From NCBI GenBank assembly GCA_013397455.1, contig VYZB01000371.1:296397-360396 (forward strand): DNA of 64,000 nucleotides, read 5' to 3'. Within the stretch, counting starts at the first letter, position 1. Each line of letters opens with the position of its first letter. This stretch comes from Crotophaga sulcirostris. Its lineage: Eukaryota > Chordata > Aves > Cuculiformes > Crotophagidae. The position numbers and the translations under genes are program-made. Below the pieces are notes generated by a model that made no database searches, was not told where the DNA came from, and worked only from the letters and a program-made list of their open reading frames with translations. Below, piece by piece: positions 1 through 13,856 of this stretch.

Positions 1-2138
1 AGAGACAAACAAGTTTGCCGTGTACTGGTTATGTTTTGTTGGTCTCCCTTGTGAAAATGCAGAAGTTGTTGTGTCTTCCATTAGATGGAGGCATATCTGC
101 ATTTGTTCTAGCCTGCTAGAAGAGAGGTTCCTGCAGGATAGCTCACTCTTTATCAGACTGCTGACTGCAGGGGTTGCATAGGGATGGAGCAAATCCATAA
201 CGACTTGAGGGATGAATAGATGAAGAAATTCCAGAGGGGGGGGAAACTGTGAGTCTACCAGTCTTATGTAGATAACAGAGATAAAAATCTGCATTCAAGT
301 GGAGGTGCAGGAGAGTCAGTCAAGCACGGTGCTTTCTGTTCCCTTCACTTACCTTTCAAACCTGATAACTCTGCTAAGGTATCTGCGGGGAAGAGGATGG
401 CTTCTCAGAAAGATGTAACTGGGGCAAGCAATTACAGACATGGGAAATGAAAGTCTGCAGTACGCAGTCAGCCTGAGCTGCTGGAGAGTGGCAAGAAGTA
501 AGCGGCCTTTCTGTTCTGCTTTCCTTCCCCCTCTTCTGTCCCCTCCTAATCAGTCTGTACAAACAGCAAGATGGGAGAGCCTCAGAAAGTGTCCATGTTT
601 CTGTCATTGCAAATGTGTTATAAGCCATCTGAAGTAGAACAGAATAAATGCAAGAGCTGAACGAGTCTTTCTGAAGACTGCCATGTTAAATGTTAGAGTA
701 GCATACCTGCCTATTTTGAATTGTAAGTTTTCACTGTCCTAATTAAAACCAAAATAAATTAAAAAAACCCACCCCAGTTTATGATTTGATGGCAGAAATG
801 ACTTTACAGCTGTTTTAAGATTGTAGCTATCACTTCATCTCAAATGCAGCACGCAGAAGAGCTGTATATAAATAGTGCTGCATCCAGCCAATGTTTTACA
901 AAAGCAAGGCACTCCAAAACATCAATGCATGATTCCAGTTTTTCACTAGACAGCTGGCTCCAATCAGAGTGGCAATTTGTTACCTATTAGTAAAGTTATC
1001 TTGCTGCTGGCTGTACTATAAGCAGAGCTTATTTCACTTAGAAATAACAGTTATTACTAGCCCCTTTTATCGATAATGCAATATATGATGATAGTAGTCA
1101 CGTAGTGGATGGAGAACAGCTCTGTGACATTTTTGATCCCGTGTCCTAATTGTGGCTATAAGGAAAAAAAATCCCTGATGTCAAATGGAAGTTGGGGACA
1201 GGAAATGATAGAACACCCATTTTAAACCAGTTCTGAATTTGTGGTGCTAGTGTATGCAAAATGGTATCAAGATGAAAACGATGAGGAAACTTCTGCTTTC
1301 ATCTTTTCAAAATAGTTAAATATGAAATCTTGACTCGGGAGGAATGACTAATGGGCCACCTGAGAACTGAAAAGTATCTTATGAGATAGTGTAATCCCTG
1401 TTTATTGCTTAGCATTTCCTGGAGTTGGCTGACTACTTAAAACTGAATATTTCTGAGCAAGGCCTGAATAGAAACTGATTGAATTGAGATTCGTCCTTAT
1501 TGAGATAATTATTTATTTTTCCTATAGATGCTGCATCTGGGATTTTTGAAGGAATATCTCATCTTCCTTTACACCAGCTCTTACGAAACACTGAAGTAAT
1601 TAATGTAGGCATGGCTAACATGACTTTGTATATGAGCTAATAAGAGTGGGGGAACAACTCAACAGGGGTAGGCTCATGAAGAATTTCAAAGCTGGAGTGA
1701 CCTAAATGGTTGATAGGAGAGTGGGTTTTGCAGTCCTAGGTTACTGTGGCACTGAAAGCGCAGCAGTATTTCTCCTGAGTGAACAGACAAGATGATTGCA
1801 TACACAGGCTGCTTTTCAAACTACCTAGCTCTTTTAGGGGAGGAAAGGCAGTATTCTCTTTTTGATTATATGAAAGATGCTAGACCAGAGACTGACTAAA
1901 AACTTGTAGTAAGTCTGCAGATAGGCTTATTCTTTAGGCTTCATTTACAGATTTCCTTCCTCAGACTAGTTTTATGAGCAGATTCTAGGTAGCACTGACC
2001 TCTTGCCAGAATTGAAATCTTATCTCTGCTGTCACAGTCGTGAGGTAGATGTGACTGTCAGTGCATCTTAATTACTTCATCAATCCCTTTGTGGGATCAT
2101 GCTACACTTCTGTGTATTGAGTCAAATCCTGTGAGCCT
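1..2138. other. unique AT-rich noncoding DNA
   Basis: I see no gene in this stretch. The longest open frames (about 65-84 codons at 374-637, both strands) overlap each other and show no recognisable domain, so I treat them as chance. A G8 run lies at 236-243. No CR1, LTR or RNA gene signature is visible. The DNA could be intronic or intergenic. Confidence 0.6.
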
Positions 2139-2154
2139 CATAGAATCTTAGAAT
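2139..2154 (-). repeat. CR1 3'-tail relic (two octamers)
   Basis: Two adjacent octamers, CATAGAAT and CTTAGAAT, are the reverse complement of the ATTCTATG-type octamers that end avian CR1 elements. This puts a CR1 3' terminus on the minus strand. Sequence on the side where the CR1 body should follow (2155 onward) is only vaguely CR1-like, so only the tail is claimed. A chance match is possible but unlikely for the paired octamers. Confidence 0.4.
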
Positions 2155-2519
2155 TTGTGCAGACCAACAACAGACAAAAAGAGTCCCTGTTGGTGGTTTT
2201 GTGTGGTTGGTTTTGCTTTTTTTTTTTATTTAGTGTCAGAGACTGTGTTCTAGTTCCTTAAATTAATTGCAGAATAAATTATCCTTTTCATTAAAATGCA
2301 GGGAGAATTTAAGTTAAATTTGTTTAAAAAGTATGCTTCTTTAAACATGTTTACTTCTGGGGCAGAATTTTTTTTACCTCTTTCCAGCAATGACAGAAAG
2401 AGATGCTACCTAGGACAAAGTGTGCAAGCCTGCCTATTTTCTGTAGTTTGTTCCTCAGCACTTTGAGTTGGACCAGGGGTATCACAGACCCTGCTTTTTA
2501 GTATTCATTTGTATCCTTT
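2155..2519. other. noncoding spacer with T-tract
   Basis: No gene is seen. It contains a T11 run at 2217-2227. The right part (about 2400-2519) may be the 3' untranslated end of the ancient LINE to its right, but I cannot show this. Confidence 0.45.
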
Positions 2520-4330
2520 AGTTCCTTAAGTCTTGATCTATGCACCTGGTGTCTATGAATTTGTCTAATTCCTTTCTGAACTTTCTGATAATGTCTTCCT
2601 CCACAACCTCCTATAGCAGCAAATCCCAGAAGTTTAATATCCACTGTGTGAAGAAGTACTTTCCTTTATCTTTTAAAAGTGAATCCCTTTTTAGTTTCAC
2701 TAAATGCTTTCTAGTTGTGTTGTTGCAAAGAATTGGGGAAATGCACCTCTGCATATTGTTTGCATGATTTTATAAATCTTTATCATCTCTTCCTTAGGTC
2801 TTTTGTCCCCAGCCTTTTCACTGTCTTCTCTTAAGGCAGCTTCTCCAACTCTTGGAACATTATGGTTGCCTCCTCTATACTGTTTCCAGCTGTGCTGCAT
2901 ATGCTTCTGAACTGACTTTGGCCAGCATTCCAACCTGTATTAAAGGTGTGGAAAGACATGGAACCCCTCATGTTCTTAGCACCATTTCTAATGTCATTCT
3001 GGGCTTTTTTGGTTCCTTCTGTGCATTGAGGCAGTTTACCTGGAAAGAACAATTTGGCAAGTATGACCTTGAGATCTCCTTCCTGAGTTTTGACTTCTGT
3101 TTCTGAGGCAAGGGTGACGTAAATATGGTTTAGACTATATTCCCTGAACACATTTCTACATAATGTACTTAATTCCTACTTTTTTTTTTGCCCACTTGTA
3201 TTTGCAAAGGTCCTGCTGGCATTCCTTACCACTGACAGACTCACCAGTCTGAAAGACTTTTGTTTCAATTTTTATATCCTTTCAGCGATCACTGATGAAT
3301 TGGAACAGATTTTTAAATTAATATTGAATTTATTAACTGTAGTTGAATAGAAATTTTTCTAGTAATGATCCCTGGAGATCCCCACTGCTGACTTTTTTCC
3401 CATCCTGAAGAATGACCAGTTAAACCCATCTTTCACTTCTTTGCCTGGGACTGAATTTGAGTCTGTAAAAGAAGCTTGCCTACAACAGTGAAGCTTTTTG
3501 AATAAGCTTTCACATAGAAATTTTTCATGCCATTTTTGAAAATTCAGATATGTTACATTTGCTGGATCGTCTTCATCCTTCTGCTTGTTGACACCCTTAA
3601 AGATATTCAGCATGTTAGTGAGCCAGGATTTCCTTTTACAGAAGTCATGCTGGCTGTTTCTAGATAGACTGTTCTTATTCTCATGCTCAAAGCACCAACT
3701 TCACTGTCTTAACTGGATGGAAGTCAGATTTAGAGTTGTGTAGGTCTTGGGGTCTTTTCCCTGGACCCATTTTTGTAGTTGAGAGTTGCATTGTGCTCTG
3801 CCACAGTGGCTGTCTGTAATGAGAAGTGATATTACGCATCTTGGCCAGCAGTAATGCAATTTAAGTGTGAATCTCTGCAGTGCTCTCAGGTGAATGCTAC
3901 AGACTTTCTGACATCTGATTTATCTATTTGGTTTAATACTGTTTATTTACACTAAGCTGATATAGCTTTTTTGACCTTTCCTGCAACTAGGAGTAAGCTG
4001 AGTGTGAGAATCTCCTCAATGTCTTCAGCAAGTACCAGCAATTCAAAGCAGTCACTGAACCTCTCTGCTACAGAATTAGCCATCTCAAGTACACCTCTAA
4101 AACCTTTTTTGTCAACTTGTCCCCCTGAATCCCTTCTTGGCATCTTCCTTTGATGTAATTTCAAACTTTTTACTCTGCTTGGAAACACTTTACAAGACAC
4201 TCCTTAAATCTCTTTTTAGTTCTCTTAATTTCCATTTGAGGTTGGTACTCTCCTGTTGTGTAGGTTTCCATATTCTACTTGATTGAGCGAGCTTTTTTTT
4301 TTTCGCTTGCAAGAATCTTTTTACATATGC
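2520..4330 (-). pseudogene. ancient CR1/L3-type LINE ORF2 relic
   Basis: This is a decayed non-LTR retrotransposon on the minus strand. Read from high to low coordinates, broken frames carry the expected order of a CR1-clade ORF2 protein. At 4200-3952 is the linker before the reverse transcriptase. At 3613-3359 is the palm region, with a recognisable motif A reading TYLNFQKW. Around 3330-3190 is a frameshifted post-palm segment. At 3151-2831 is a segment with the QEGDLKVI block. At 2933-2700 is the GDM/IYKIM-like segment, and at about 2650-2540 the KYFF...W and EVVE C-terminal blocks. The pieces lie in different frames with several stops, so it cannot make protein. In motif A the normally catalytic Asp is Asn. 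The family match rests on remembered conservation of CR1/L3 ORF2, not on a database search. The 5' limit is uncertain and related sequence may continue to about 4.8 kb. Other possibility: a different branch of the same CR1 clade. Confidence 0.72.
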
Positions 4331-7300
4331 TCTGTAGTTATGTAATAGAGCTTGATTTCTCATGTAGTTTTGATATTTTTATTTAATATGCATTCTTCTT
4401 GATCAGTTTGGTTATTTTTGAAGTCATCTACTGATTAGTTTGTTTTCTGTTGCTCAGTTTTAATTGATATAATGATCTTTCTGTATTTGAATCCCATTAG
4501 TTACACTACTATCAAGTTTTTCTCAAGAGCTATCCTCAAAGACTGCATTAGAAATCCTGTGCAGTCACTTCCAAGATCTTACTGTGTTGAATATTTAACT
4601 TGTGAGATGAGTGCTAGTATCTTGTCCCTTTGTGGATTCAAATCAGCACTTGGGTTTTTCATTTGGGTTTGCATTTATCAACTAGTAACTTTGAATGTAT
4701 TTTGTTATTTATTCATGGGATGCCTCTAGGTTCATCTAATTATTACAGCAAAAATAAATATGTTGGGATAGATTTTTTTGTTGTTCAAAGGTCAGATTTT
4801 TTAGGTGACAAGTGATAAGGTTTATGCTTGTTCTGTCTCTGTATCACTGAGGTCATGCATTTCAATTATTGCAAAAGCTGTCGTCGTCTTTGTACAGAAT
4901 CCTAGACCTGATGACATAAATAAGAATTCTGCCACCAGGGGGATGAATCTTAGCTTGTTGCGTTCCTGTAACTACAGAGTGATGCAGTCACCTTTTTATT
5001 TCACTTTCAGATTGCATACAACAAATGTTTCTCTCTGTGCTTATCCCAATTTAGGGACTTCAGCCTTGCTCTCTGGTAATAATTTAGGGTGTGTGTTCTC
5101 TGTTCATTGTACATATATACTGTTATAGTTAAGTGTATATTTCCAAAACTATGAATTTCTACTATAGAATAAATGCCAGCTTCCATTTTATCTAAACTCT
5201 ATAATTTTCTCATTTACTTAGTTTCTATTACTTTACTCTCTTTGCACTTTTCCCAAATGCTAACTAAAATATCCATTGTTCCTGAATTGGAATGAGATTG
5301 CTTATTGGAAAACGTAGCAGAAAATTGTCATTGCTCTTAGGACATATTCTTTGTTTACAGTAGCTTCTTCTGTCATCACAAAGCTCTCATTTTGCCGTGT
5401 TCCAGCAAGTTATGTTTTCTGTACTGAGCCTGCTGAATACACAGGCAGAAAATACAACATTCAAACACTAGTGCATAAAATTACAAGGTTTAGCAAACAA
5501 TCCACTGGAGAGGCATCAGGTTATATATTTACCTTAGCTCTACTCCTATTATTTCTGCACTTCCCTGCAACAGTAATAAAATGTGTTCACTAAGCTTTTT
5601 GTATGCAATAAGAATTTTAATTTACTCTGGAGGAAGAGCTAGTTCATAACTCAATAAAATTGACTGGGCTCATAAGTTATTTACTTCAGCTCCTTGTGAT
5701 AAAATCTGGACACGAAGCCATTTATTATGTTTTGTCTGCCCTCTCAGCCCTGTACGTTGACTCAGAGCTAAACAATTAAAGTGGCAAATTGATTTGTTTA
5801 CAATGCAAATCTGAGCTAGATTGGAAATAATGCAAAAGGCATAACCAATTACATGTTTCATAGTGTAGGTTAGCCTGACATGAAATAGATTTAACTGATC
5901 TGTGCTCAAGGATGCTGTACAGTTACTGATTCACAGCCACCTTGTATTTCTTAGTGGCTATAAAGGATCTGACACTGCTGTCCTCAGAATTGCTCAGGTG
6001 CAGGCTGTGAGACAGCAGCCTTACTTCACCTTTGTTTTTTACTATGGTAAGTAATGTAGAGAATTTTCCACGTATAATATTTTCGGGGGAGATAAAAAGA
6101 GCTTGTGTCTGAGATAAATGATCTACGTGTGTATGCATAAATTGGGAATTTTGTTTATTTGGAGAAAAATGGAAGGGAAATAGAGATGTAAAAAATTAAG
6201 ACAGAAATAGTGCTAAGTATGTGTTGTTATCATGTATTACTATATTATTCTAAAACATTAAATGAAGAATTTAGTTTTGCCTTGCAGAGCTTTAGTGCAA
6301 AATATGAAGAAAGTAGTCTTACAGAAGTGGAATTGTTAACATTGTTAACAGGGTTTTTCACTAATCAGTCTTGTCCCTCTTTGAGTCTAAGCTTCAGGAA
6401 CACACAGTAAAGGCTATACCTCAGACCATAGCAGGGGACATGTTATAGAGTTTCCCTGCAATGCAGTCTTGGAAGCCTTGAGATAGTTTCTTCTCTTTTC
6501 AACTCTTCTCTTGTTTATCTTGGAATTCAGTCCTTCCCTACCTCATCCCTCCAACAGGACTGTCCTGCAGGGGATTTGCGATCAATTCTCAGTGGTCTGA
6601 CTTCAGTTTCATGTTTTTATACGTTTATAAAGTATTAAGTTTTTTTTCCTTCTTGTTACATACTTATTCTCATCCATATAGAATAAACGTGTTGGAGGTA
6701 GAGGACAGTAATTCAGTTCTTTAATGTGTACATCACATCTTTGAAATCTTACAGCGGTGGTTGGAAGCCATGCTTGCTTGTTGGCTTTTCAGGAACACTG
6801 TGTGCAATTCTTAGGGGCGCAGCTTATTGAGCACTGCAGCTTTTGAAAAAGCAAACACAAATATGTGAGTAATCTTTCATTTGGAATCAGGTACTATGTA
6901 TCTGAACTGATACATAATTTACATGGTTGATACGTGAAAATGACTCAATGTTAAGTGTTGGAAAGGCTTAAACTATTTGCTGCAGTACCACCAGTGCCTC
7001 TTGGCTTACCTCTTAAAATAATTTTGATAAACAGGTGTAATAGGTTCTATAACATGAAAAATTCGATGCAGCCTAAGGGCCTCTACAACACTTGATTGCT
7101 ATCATTTTGAGTGAAAGTGTGAATCAATTCAAAACAATTGTCTCCCTTTATGTTAGAATGACGTATCCTTTGACAGTCATTCTAGGTCTCCTATGCAAAT
7201 AATGGTACTGGAGCATATGCTAGAAATTTCTTTTTTGAACCATCTTCAAAGCAAAGTGGGATCAAAGTGTCAAGAGTGTAGATCAAAACCATCAAATGCT

Positions 7301-10009
7301 CACATATATAAATACATATCTATTTATGTATGTATTTTAATCAAGAGTTCAAAGGAAGATTATAAACACTATCTTCCTGATTTCATTAATGGCAAAGCAA
7401 ACATTTTAAATCAGTGTTCAAGTGTCATCATGATGAGGACAGTTGACTGTAAGAACTGAAAGATGCTTCATCTTATGTTAAAATAATAAACCCCCTCTCC
7501 CTAAAATACTGAAAATATTAACATAACTCCCACTGGAAAAGCTCTTACCCTAAATATGGAATCATTACCAAATCTGCTGATTGGAAGAATAACTATTGCA
7601 GAGGAAATAAGTTTTCTGTGCTGATATTTTTCTTTTCCTCTGTATCAACTGTGATGTTGAAGATAAAATAGATTGTATAGAAGGGCTCAATCTTTAAGGC
7701 TACATTTGTTTTCCGGTAAAAGTTTTCAAAAAATGTGGACTTTTCAAAATGACTTTTAAAGTATTGCTCTGTTCTCAGGCTTCATACCTGATTATTTTAA
7801 AGTATTTGTAGACTTCACATTCTTCTGTGGTGAGTGCCTGAATTCAATATAGCAGAAAGCTTTCACTGTTTCAGTGTATTAATGGTACATTTCTCTGGTT
7901 TGCTTCCTATATTTACAAAACAATTAATATCTCCATATTTGCCTGTGTTTCCTTCTAAGTTTATGTACCAAATCAAGCACAAATAGCTATCAGCAAATTC
8001 ACAGAAATTATCATTTGCGTTATAAAACCCAGTCATTTTCTTGGAAGTTTTTGTTCTGGATGCAATTAGGATACAATTAAAAATCATACTTATTCAGATA
8101 AGCGATAATAAATTAGAAAACTGACGTCCTGGTCAATTTTTGCTTTCCAATTTTTATGAAATATTATTACTGGAACAAAGTCTCTAAATATTATTGATAG
8201 TTTCATTACCAAAAGTAGTTAATAACAGCATGCATTTGTATTACTTATTCTTCTACTAATGATTTTTGGGATATTAATTCTAGTTATTTTTATTACTGTT
8301 CTATCCTGACATTTGTTCATACTTATTTCATTAGTTACGATATTTAATGTACCAGCATATCAAATCCCTTCTAAATTTCAACATAATTGCAATGGGAATA
8401 GTTTTCACCATGTTCTTCATTTACGATGAAGAAATATTTCCCTACTTATTTTTGTATGAAATGACCGGGGTTTTGGGAAATGTTCATCAGTGAGAAACAT
8501 TGATATGAAGTTGTTCTGCAGGTTTACAAACATTGTTGCAATATTAGTGTCTGTCAACGTACATTTTAGAAAAATGTACATATTAGAAAAACATTCTTAG
8601 TAGATAATTAAATAAGCCATTACATGTTGATATGCAGCTGTTGGTTCAGAAATAATTTAAAGCAATAGTTAACTAAGGCAAAAAAATCCAAAAATCAGTT
8701 TTTCCATGTTGGATACCACAAACTGGGAACTGGAGCAACGGAAATATATCAGTGACGGTCATAGGCAGCTGAAGATCTCCATGCTGAGCAAAGGCAGAAT
8801 GGGAGATGAGCATCATCTGTTTCTCTGTGGCTCATGCATCCTCACTACTAAATATGCTGTTATGTTAGATGACTAAGAATGTGTTCGTCATGGTTTAGGT
8901 AGTAATTATCCTCAATACCAATACTTTCCATGCAAGTAATAGAAAGAGGTGAGACCTAACTCCAAAACTTGTAGACAGATAATACAAGAGAAAGAAGTGA
9001 ATTTTAGGCTGCGTGGTGATCCAGGCAAGTTTTTTCTAAACTTTTCATTTCTACCTTTAGTCACAGTTTGCCACTTGTGTTAAACCTTTTTACATAGTTA
9101 TATCTAACATCGGCACTGGCATTCTGTATTTAAAGAAATAATTTTCCCTTTGTAAAACCCAAACCGCTAAATCCATTTGATTATTCCCTTCCTGCCCCCC
9201 AATATAACAAGCACTTACTATTTTTTCTGTATCCTAGTGTCTAGGATGCATTGCTGCAAACAGTGGAGTGGGCAAAACCCAGGTGTTTCTTGGTCCTCCT
9301 TTTTTCTCATGTTTCTATATACTCAGTCCTCCTTCCTTTCTTGTGCCAGCACTGATATCGAGTTAATTCATTTCTGAGCTGTATCAGCTTGTAGTTTTCT
9401 TTTTGCTAATTTTTTGTTGTGTACATCAGGTGTTTTTGACTAATGGAAGAATTTAATGTCTGCCAAAGCTATTACAAATTGAAGCGTGTCATTGTGAAGG
9501 AAAGATTGAAGGGTGTAGGAACAGAACCTTTTCCCAGTGGCTCTTCACTTAGTTGGCTTATGCTTTTTAAAAAATGCAGTCTGAAATGTTTGACCAGGAG
9601 TTAAGATGATTTTAAATGCCAAATGAGAAAAACCAGCTGCTGCCAAAGTATCTAACAGTGTAAGTAGGTGTAGTGTAGGTGCTTGAGGCAGCAGGTATGT
9701 GTAGACAAGGAAGTGCAAGATGAGAGAGACAATGCTGCCTGCTCTCAACATGTCAACCTCCTTATTAGCAAAAGCAAGTTCTAAGAAGACTGGAGCACCT
9801 GTGCTCATTTTCAGAAAGTATCTCTCTTCAGATTGATGGAGTACAAGGAAGAAGCAATAGAAATAACAGATTAGTTTTAGCTGTAGCTGTTAGAAATTAA
9901 CTCTTTTCTAAGTAACAAGGTTTTTTTTTCTCCACACTGCAGGGTAAACCATGCATGCATTTGTATTTTCTTTTATGGATAGAGACACTCCAATCTGAAC
10001 CTTGAAATC

Positions 10010-10079
10010 ATAAACCAAACAATTAAAAGAAGCAAACAAACCCATACCTCCTCCCCAAATAAACAAAACCCAAACAGAC
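10010..10079. repeat. A/C-rich low-complexity tract
   Basis: About 70 nt dominated by A and C, with AAACAAACCC and AAACCCAAAC-like words and few G or T. It resembles the longer tract at 38611-38709. No function can be assigned. Confidence 0.6.
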
Positions 10080-13000
10080 TCATCCCAGTATTAATTCCGC
10101 ACTTATACTTTTTAACTAGCTCACTGTATTTAATGCCAACTATTCATACAAATCTATGAAAGTCTTTTGGTCATTGCATGTTCAAAGGGGTCATAAAATA
10201 TTTCTAGCACTTAGGATCTGATATTTAGCTTGAAAAAATAATCTATTGCCACCGCAGACCATTGCTCATATTTTAGAGCTGTTGCCTTTGGAGGGAGAGT
10301 TACAAGTTGTTAGGAAGAAACAGAAAAGCTGTTGTACTGTGTAGCATTACTGTCTACCTGACATCTGGCCATAATCTCTCTGAGTTTCCAGACTCTAAAG
10401 AAAGAGCAAACAAACTAGAGATTTATTTAATATTACAAAACTATTGTTGATATTTTTTTCTATGGTTTTGATGCATCATTTCTTTTTATCATCATTGATT
10501 TGGTCTTTCTAACACTGCTTTTTCATATGTGGCAGTGCCACATACTGATTGTTCTTGGATGACCTAAACAGCACTCCTCTGATGCAATGTGCCACCTACT
10601 ATTTATCTCTAAGTCAATAAGAGTAATGCATTCAAGAAGAAATGTTTGTAGAAGTGGTGATGTTCCTGGAAGTCTGATAGCAGCCTTTGTAAAAATGTAG
10701 CTGTTTTCACCTGTTTAGAGTGTGACCAAGTGGCCCTCAACCACGTGCAGTTCAGTATTCAGATCAGTCTCACATTGCCTGTTGATTTCACTGCAAATGG
10801 CTTTGATGACTTTTGCTCTCTGCTGCATAAGTTAAGTGTTCACTAAAGGAAAGGATAATTTGCTGCACCCTTTCAGATCAGGTTGACTGCTCTTCACCTC
10901 CTGTCAGAACTGTGTGTCAGTGAAACAGGCAAAGTTTTTGAACTTTGTTTGGTTCTGATGATTGGAGGCTGTGCTGCATGCATGTCTTGTTCTTGATAAC
11001 AGTTCATACTTGCAGAGCAACATCAATCAGAGTCTTGTGGATGTTTCCTTGATGTCTTTCCGCTCTGTCTAAGAATTATTACTGTGTGCTTCTCTTTGTT
11101 GCTTTAACGTAACTAGCCAGAAACTGAGGGCTGGCTCTAAAGTGGATCTTGTCATCTTGCAGCCATTGCTTCGGCATTATACTGTCTGCATATGGATTTG
11201 GCTATCTAAAATATTTGGTCATATTCTCCTGTGATGTGAATTCTTATCTATATTTTAACATCCACTGAGTGTGCATGTCCAGGGATATTCAGATATTCCT
11301 TTTGTAGCTGTTGTACTGCCATTTACTTAACCAAGGAGTATGCAAGAATATGTTTGGTTTTAGTTGCACTAAACCCAGCAAGCTGTCAGACTTTATTTCA
11401 CATGGATTCATTGAAATATTAAGCTCAGCATGGTTTGTGTTTCAATAGGTTCCAAAAGATGTCCTACAAGTTGCTGTTTTCCCCAACCGATTTTTGTCTT
11501 TGTCAGTCCCACTGTGGCATTAAAAATTGCCTTACTATGACAAGTTTCTTCTTCAGTGTGTCAGTAATGTCTAGTTGAGTTATTTTTCTCTCTGCTTTCA
11601 ACTTCCAATAGAAAAGTTCATATACAATATTTAAAATGCATGTACTGTATGCATATATAAAAGGATTTACTTTTCTGAAACAGGTTTTCCTTTTAGGAGA
11701 GGAAGAGTTGGCATGCAGTGTTCTTACTTGTTTATGTTTTTATGCGTAAGTAAAAATGTTATAAGAGCAATTTAACTAAATAAGCTGAATGCGTTTCTGA
11801 CAGGACCCATGGCAGCCAGAGCTTTGTGTTGATCTATTTATTCCTTTTCCATATAGTGAACACCCCAAAGAAGGTAATAAGGCTTTTAAGCTGAAAGCTA
11901 TGTTTTATTGCAGTATAAACTAGAATAACTGACTCTCTAAACACAGAAATCTTGAAGTCATGTGAAACAGAAACTGGAAGTCAAATGAGTTTATAAACTG
12001 CTCTCTCTCCCTGTCAACTTTCTTCTTGTGGGCAGGTTCTTCACTTCCAAGTTTGATTTTAGTCTCTGCTGGCTTTCTGGATTCAGTGGTTTCTCTGGGC
12101 CCTGACCCTTAGCAGCCTCACCCATCTCAACATTTTCCCAGGTTCTGCATGCTTCAAACTGCTGGCTGATTACCTTCCTCTTTCCCATTTTCTGCCTCAC
12201 CCTGTGCTCCCCTTCTCCTTAGCTTGGTCCTATACTACCCAGGAGATGCTTTACCTCCCCACCTGTGGGGTTTTCCACTCTCAGTTCTTCTTAGTTCAAC
12301 ATATAAATTAAGAACAATCAAGTAGTCTGTCATGGGGTCATAACTGCTGAATAAAGAAACTCAGGTGTAAATTCTCATATAGAAGAATACCAGATTATTA
12401 CTGATAATCTGTGAGTGTAGTGACAGAGTGACTGAGGTCTCTAGGGCTTGGCCAGAGGAATGTGTACTAGCCTTTCAGTGAGGTGCACTGAGAGACGGTG
12501 GCTAAACTCTGGAACAGACTGTGGGCCCTGTTAGTGCTTGCCACAAAGTTTTGTTTCCTTGCATCAAAAGTTAGAAGCCTGGGCTTGATGCCACCCATCT
12601 TGTACTGATTTTCAGGTGCCCTTATGGGTGACTGGAGAATAACAACAGATTTCAAAGGGAATTCAGATGCGCTGCTCACCATTAGCTTTGATGTGCATCC
12701 CTTCTTCCATTGCTGCCACTTTCCAGATCTAACCTGGCAGTGAAGGTTATTTCTCACGTGGAGCTACTGTCAGAAGAGGGAAACTGGACTCTTTGATGTT
12801 AGTCATTTGGTTTTATTTTGGGTTCCCTTAGTTTTATAATGTGTGCTTGAACTCAGCCTTTCAGTAAATGCTTGCAGATAACCACCCTTTTAATTTAAAA
12901 GCAAGTTCTAAAACTCATGCAGACAGCTGAGGATACGTTTAGAAGGGTGCCAGTTTTATAGCACTGAGTAGTGGAAGGATGTAAAGGTTTTACAATGTAA

Positions 13001-13799
13001 CAGTCACAAAAAGTTGAGCTACAGTGTCAAGGAGGTTGTGGCTGAACCTGAAAGTCTCAGGAATTGTGCTTTCCACTATCCTTTCTAAGACAGTAAAAAC
13101 AAATTACTTTAAAGGCAGATTTTGGGAAACAAACGGAAGTTGTGAAAAGTGAAGGTATCGAAGGGCAAAATGCCAAGCACTTAGTGGAAAGAGAACCCTT
13201 TTCTTGTAATGTGAGATTCTTTTCAGAATTGCATACTTCAGTCTCTTATTCACTCTTTCAAAGATATACTTGAACTGTCCTTTGCTCTTTTCTCCTATAT
13301 TTCTTTTTCTGTGCTTTTATACTTGGAAATCCTTATATGAACTCTATACAGTAGTGTAGGTGTGGTTTGTTTTTTGCTTCAAGCCTTACCTCAAAAGGTA
13401 TGAGTGGTACATGATTTAACTTGATTTAAAATAAATGTTTAAAGAATTAGAAAACCATCAATCTGTGAAACACTGATATTCTGTCTGTGTGATTGTAGTG
13501 CCCTCATATTAAATTAATTCTGTTTTGTCTTTCTTCATTGTATGTTCTGTACATATATTTTATATGCTATATATGCGATCTTTTCCTGTTACTGGTAAAA
13601 AGCTATAGCCTGTCTGCTGACCTGAAAAATATTTGATTTCAGGATTTGTCTGGGCTGTTCTTGGCTCAGAGTGTCAGTGCTTATTTTTAGTCTTTTACAA
13701 TCTTCTCATATACTATTTGGTTATGTTTAGTCCTTTTTTTCATTAATACTCTGTATATTAAATGTTCCAAAAAGCTTACAGGATGTAAAGACAGGACTA

Positions 13800-13840
13800 G
13801 TTGGTTGTTTTTGGTGTTTTTTTTGTTTTTTTTTCTTTTA
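13800..13840. repeat. T/G-rich low-complexity tract
   Basis: A run of T broken by G (GGTTGTTTTTGG, then T8 and T9 runs) just before a short CR1 tail. It is the reverse-strand equivalent of the A/C-rich tracts elsewhere in the window. Confidence 0.6.
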
Positions 13841-13856
13841 AAGGAGGATTTTCAGA

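Larger units (their letters stand above)
4331..13856. other. unique AT-rich noncoding DNA, 9.5 kb
   Basis: No gene is recognised. Part of 4331-4800 may be the 5' continuation of the ancient LINE. Small open frames (up to 107 codons at 4805-5128) show no domains or conserved motifs. An imperfect hairpin lies at 7310-7337, an A/C-rich tract at 10010-10079, and a slightly GC-richer, pyrimidine-rich stretch at 12000-12290. No tRNA, LTR or CR1 body was seen. Confidence 0.55.

Noticed and set aside
2540..3106. Plus-strand frames of 75 and 84 codons
   Set aside because: They are antisense shadows of the ancient LINE coding relic.
4805..5128. 107-codon plus-strand frame
   Set aside because: No recognisable domain; the region may instead be the far end of the minus-strand LINE relic.
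7310..7337. Imperfect hairpin with 9-bp A/T arms
   Set aside because: Short A/T-only inverted repeats are common in this composition.
10600..11480. Possible decayed coding relic on the minus strand
   Set aside because: Translation gave about one stop per dozen codons, as expected by chance, and no family resemblance.
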